The notes below the pieces were generated by a model. The model searched no databases. It was given only the letters and a program-made list of their open reading frames with translations, and was not told the DNA's origin. DNA of 64,000 nt from Pleurotus djamor (taxonomy: Eukaryota > Basidiomycota > Agaricomycetes > Agaricales > Pleurotaceae), in contig JAPEVF010000074.1 in assembly GCA_029747585.1 (NCBI GenBank), forward strand, positions 58,101-122,100. The letters run 5' to 3'. Shown piece after piece: positions 61,965-64,000 of the stretch. Each line of letters opens with the position of its first letter. Positions within the stretch are counted from its first letter, which is position 1. The translations under genes and the position numbers were made by a program.

Positions 61965-64000
61965 TCATCGTCGTCTACCAGCACCAGGGCCACCACCCCC
62001 GAGAACGACCAATTTGGTAGCTCCCCTCTTCTTACGGCCCCCACTACCACGCTCAAGTTCATGCCAGGCCACGTCCATATCCCACTCGTCCTGAGGTGTG
62101 GTTCGTGTTCTCGAAGCCCCCTGTCGCGATGCCACCGGGTTAGCCGGTGAGTGCAGAGCAGATGCGAAACTACGCGCTCCCCACGCGCCGGACGCCTGCG
62201 AGGGCGGCGTAGGCACGGGAGGCGCGTCGCTGGCAACCACTGCCGCCCCACTGGTAGGTGTACTGATCGGAGGATCCGTGCCGAAAGCCAAATAATCCTC
62301 CCTCACCCAACCCCCCCCTCGTATTTCCAGTCCCATTCCCATTCCTCAAATCCCTCTCCCTCTCCCTTTCCCTCCCCTCCGCACGTGCCTTCGCCCTATC
62401 ATCCTTCTTCCCCTTCTCCTTCCTCCTCGCCCGCCGCATCCTCAACGGTCCCTCAAAATTACTCAAACCAGCCTTCCCAACGACACTCTCCAAATCCGCT
62501 TCGACGAACACGACGTCCGCGCCTTCGGGGAGATGAGCGAGGTATTTACATCGTTTTCGGAGGTCGTCATTGACTGTTCCTTCGGAAAGAGCTTCGACGC
62601 GGAAGGTGATGACATCTGGGAAGGAGGCGTAGCCGTTGAAGTGGGCTACGAGGATCTTGATGTCTAGTGGGTGGAGGTAGACGGGGAAACCGGAGGCGGC
62701 TTGGTAGAAATAGTATGTTGACGTGGAGGGGGGAGGGGGATTGAGATTGCGGCGCTGCTTCGGGGTCGTGCGTCCTGGATTAGGAGATGGTGGGGGTTTG
62801 GCGTCGATCGTAGGGAGAGCGAAACCGAGGGACTTCGTAGCAAGGAATTCCTGAGGGATCTCCATCCCGTCGTGCGCGTCCTTCTCAGAGTCAATTCGCT
62901 GCTTGCGTTCTTGATCCACAAAGCGGCGTTCGATATCTCTCTGCTCTTGACTTGCTTTATCTACTAGTGATTTCAGATGCGAGGATTCTAAGGCGGAAGC
63001 TTTCTCTATTTGATGCCTGATCTTGGCATCTGCTGCGTCTACGAAGACGACGCCTAGATCATCGTTGAACCCAGACATGGACCGGCGTTCAGCAGCAAGA
63101 TCAGTGAGTTCCTGTGACAAGTCGTGGATAAGATAGTCTGGAGTCGCGAGCATGAACTTGGCAAAGTCATAGACGTCAGGGAGGAAATGGAATGGCGCTT
63201 GGTGAGGAGGAAGGAGGTCTGACGGCCAGGTATTGGAACGAGGCAGAGCCAGAGTTGTAATCTGTGGTCGTTGCATGAGGCGCATCCGCATGAGAGAACC
63301 TTCCCGAGGGGTCGCCGAGTAGTGTTGGGTAGAGACAGACGAGGACGAACAAGGGACATCTTCGGCCTGTTCGTCATCCTGGGAGTTGCTCGCGCCATCG
63401 AACCACTTGACACTCTTCAACTGCTTCTCATTAACTGAGTCGAAGCAAATCGGACATCTTGCCCATTTGTTATCCGACGTGTTCAGATAATGCAGGATGC
63501 AAGGAAAGCAAAACACCTAGTAGTTACCATCTCAATAAGACCTCACGATAGAACTGATGTCATGGATACTTACGTGACCGCATTTTGTCATCCTGGGGGC
63601 AGTAGGAGGTTCTAAGCAGATAGGACAGGACGTATGACCCTCTTCAGACCCGCTTGAAGCAGACGCCAGCGCCGAAGACCGTGGTATGATAACTTGCAGA
63701 ATATCCTGCCATTGGAAGAAACTAGGTCTCGTAAATTCTACGATTCGATCGAGAGGACAGACAAGACTTGCATGTCTGGGTCTGCAAAGTGCACTGTGTA
63801 GTCCCCCGTGGGGTTCATCACGAAGCGATACTGTGCGTTAACGAATCCTATTGAATACAGAACCGACGAGTGTTAGTTTCCGTGCGGCGGGAATTGCGAT
63901 AAGGCGGTCAACTTACGCTCTTTATTCCAAATTCCATTATTCGCGGTCTTCCTGCTCCTCCTTGGTAGGTTACTCGGAGGCTGAGACTGCCTNGGAGCAC
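61965..64000 (-). CDS. RNF10: RING-finger E3 ubiquitin ligase, RNF10 family (5' end outside window)
   Basis: RNF10 (fungal Mag2-like) ubiquitinates ribosomal proteins in ribosome quality control. The RING domain runs from TSCPICLEPPTAPRMTKCGH to VFCFPCILHYLNTSDNKW and CPICFDSV. Before it lies the family's FVNAQYRFVMNP segment. After it are long helical stretches (QIEKASALESSHLKSLVD, VDQERKQRIDSEKD), YFYQAASGFPVYLHPLDIKI with RCKYLAHLPEGADVVFVEAD, an Arg/Lys-rich region, and a C-terminus with DYLAFGTDPP, DMDVAWHELERGSG and KLVVLGGGGPG. These last blocks sit in another frame: a run of eight G (62311-62318 complement) seems to be one base too long, because seven or ten would restore the frame. 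The gene's start lies beyond 64000. One N near the window end. Confidence 0.85.

Overview
This window is nuclear DNA from a filamentous basidiomycete, most likely an agaricomycete. The gene order is compact. Almost every gene is broken by short introns (about 44-70 bp) with GT-AG ends and CTAAC/CTGAC-like branch sites. The proteins include typical fungal sets: Sho1, Isc1, Rib7, Prp22, an Ark/Prk kinase, extracellular intradiol-dioxygenase-like and CTR-type proteins. It is draft sequence. Scattered N bases occur throughout and are dense between about 18.09 and 22.62 kb. At least two N bases sit exactly where a conserved reading frame breaks, so those breaks look like consensus errors, not mutations.

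Layout. 0-1.8 kb: no complete gene, but coding-like remnants on the minus strand. 1.8-9.6 kb: tubulin cofactor A, Mediator subunit 11, a DCAF11-type WD40 protein, a TBL1/Sif2-type LisH-WD40 protein and a mitochondrial Bax-inhibitor-like membrane protein. 10.1-15.2 kb: a large EF-hand/coiled-coil protein of unknown function, RIB7 (riboflavin synthesis) and histone H4. 15.7-24.1 kb: an HSL-type hydrolase with a long disordered tail, the sphingolipid phospholipase C Isc1, a degenerate kinase-like protein, an NTF2-like mRNA-export factor and dihydroxyacetone kinase. 24.2-33.1 kb: two DEAH helicases transcribed head-to-head (Prp22 and a DHX57-type protein) with about 106 bp between start codons. 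33.8-45.0 kb: an MFS anion/vitamin-type transporter, two tandem secreted paralogues of unknown function, a lineage-specific disordered protein, an intradiol-dioxygenase-like secreted protein with altered metal ligands, and exonuclease V. 45.3-55.3 kb: a CTR-type copper transporter, an Ark/NAK-family kinase, a 3-hydroxyisobutyrate-dehydrogenase-like enzyme, two tandem RidA-like genes and an APH-type small-molecule kinase. 55.7-64 kb: translation elongation factor 2, a GNAT acetyltransferase, the osmosensor Sho1, and an RNF10-type RING protein that runs off the right edge.

Most of the window is housekeeping. The segments worth attention are the 50.6-55.3 kb block, where an interval holding a RidA gene plus the tails of both neighbours has been tandemly duplicated between a dehydrogenase and a small-molecule kinase; the tandem secreted pair at 35.8-38.4 kb; and three proteins whose active-site motifs look lost or remodelled (the kinase-like protein at 20.1-20.9 kb, the intradiol-like protein at 40.6-41.8 kb, the CTR protein at 45.3-46.2 kb). 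I found no CRISPR array, rRNA, convincing tRNA or intact transposon. I did not find a clearly new multi-gene system; the duplicated RidA block is the nearest candidate.
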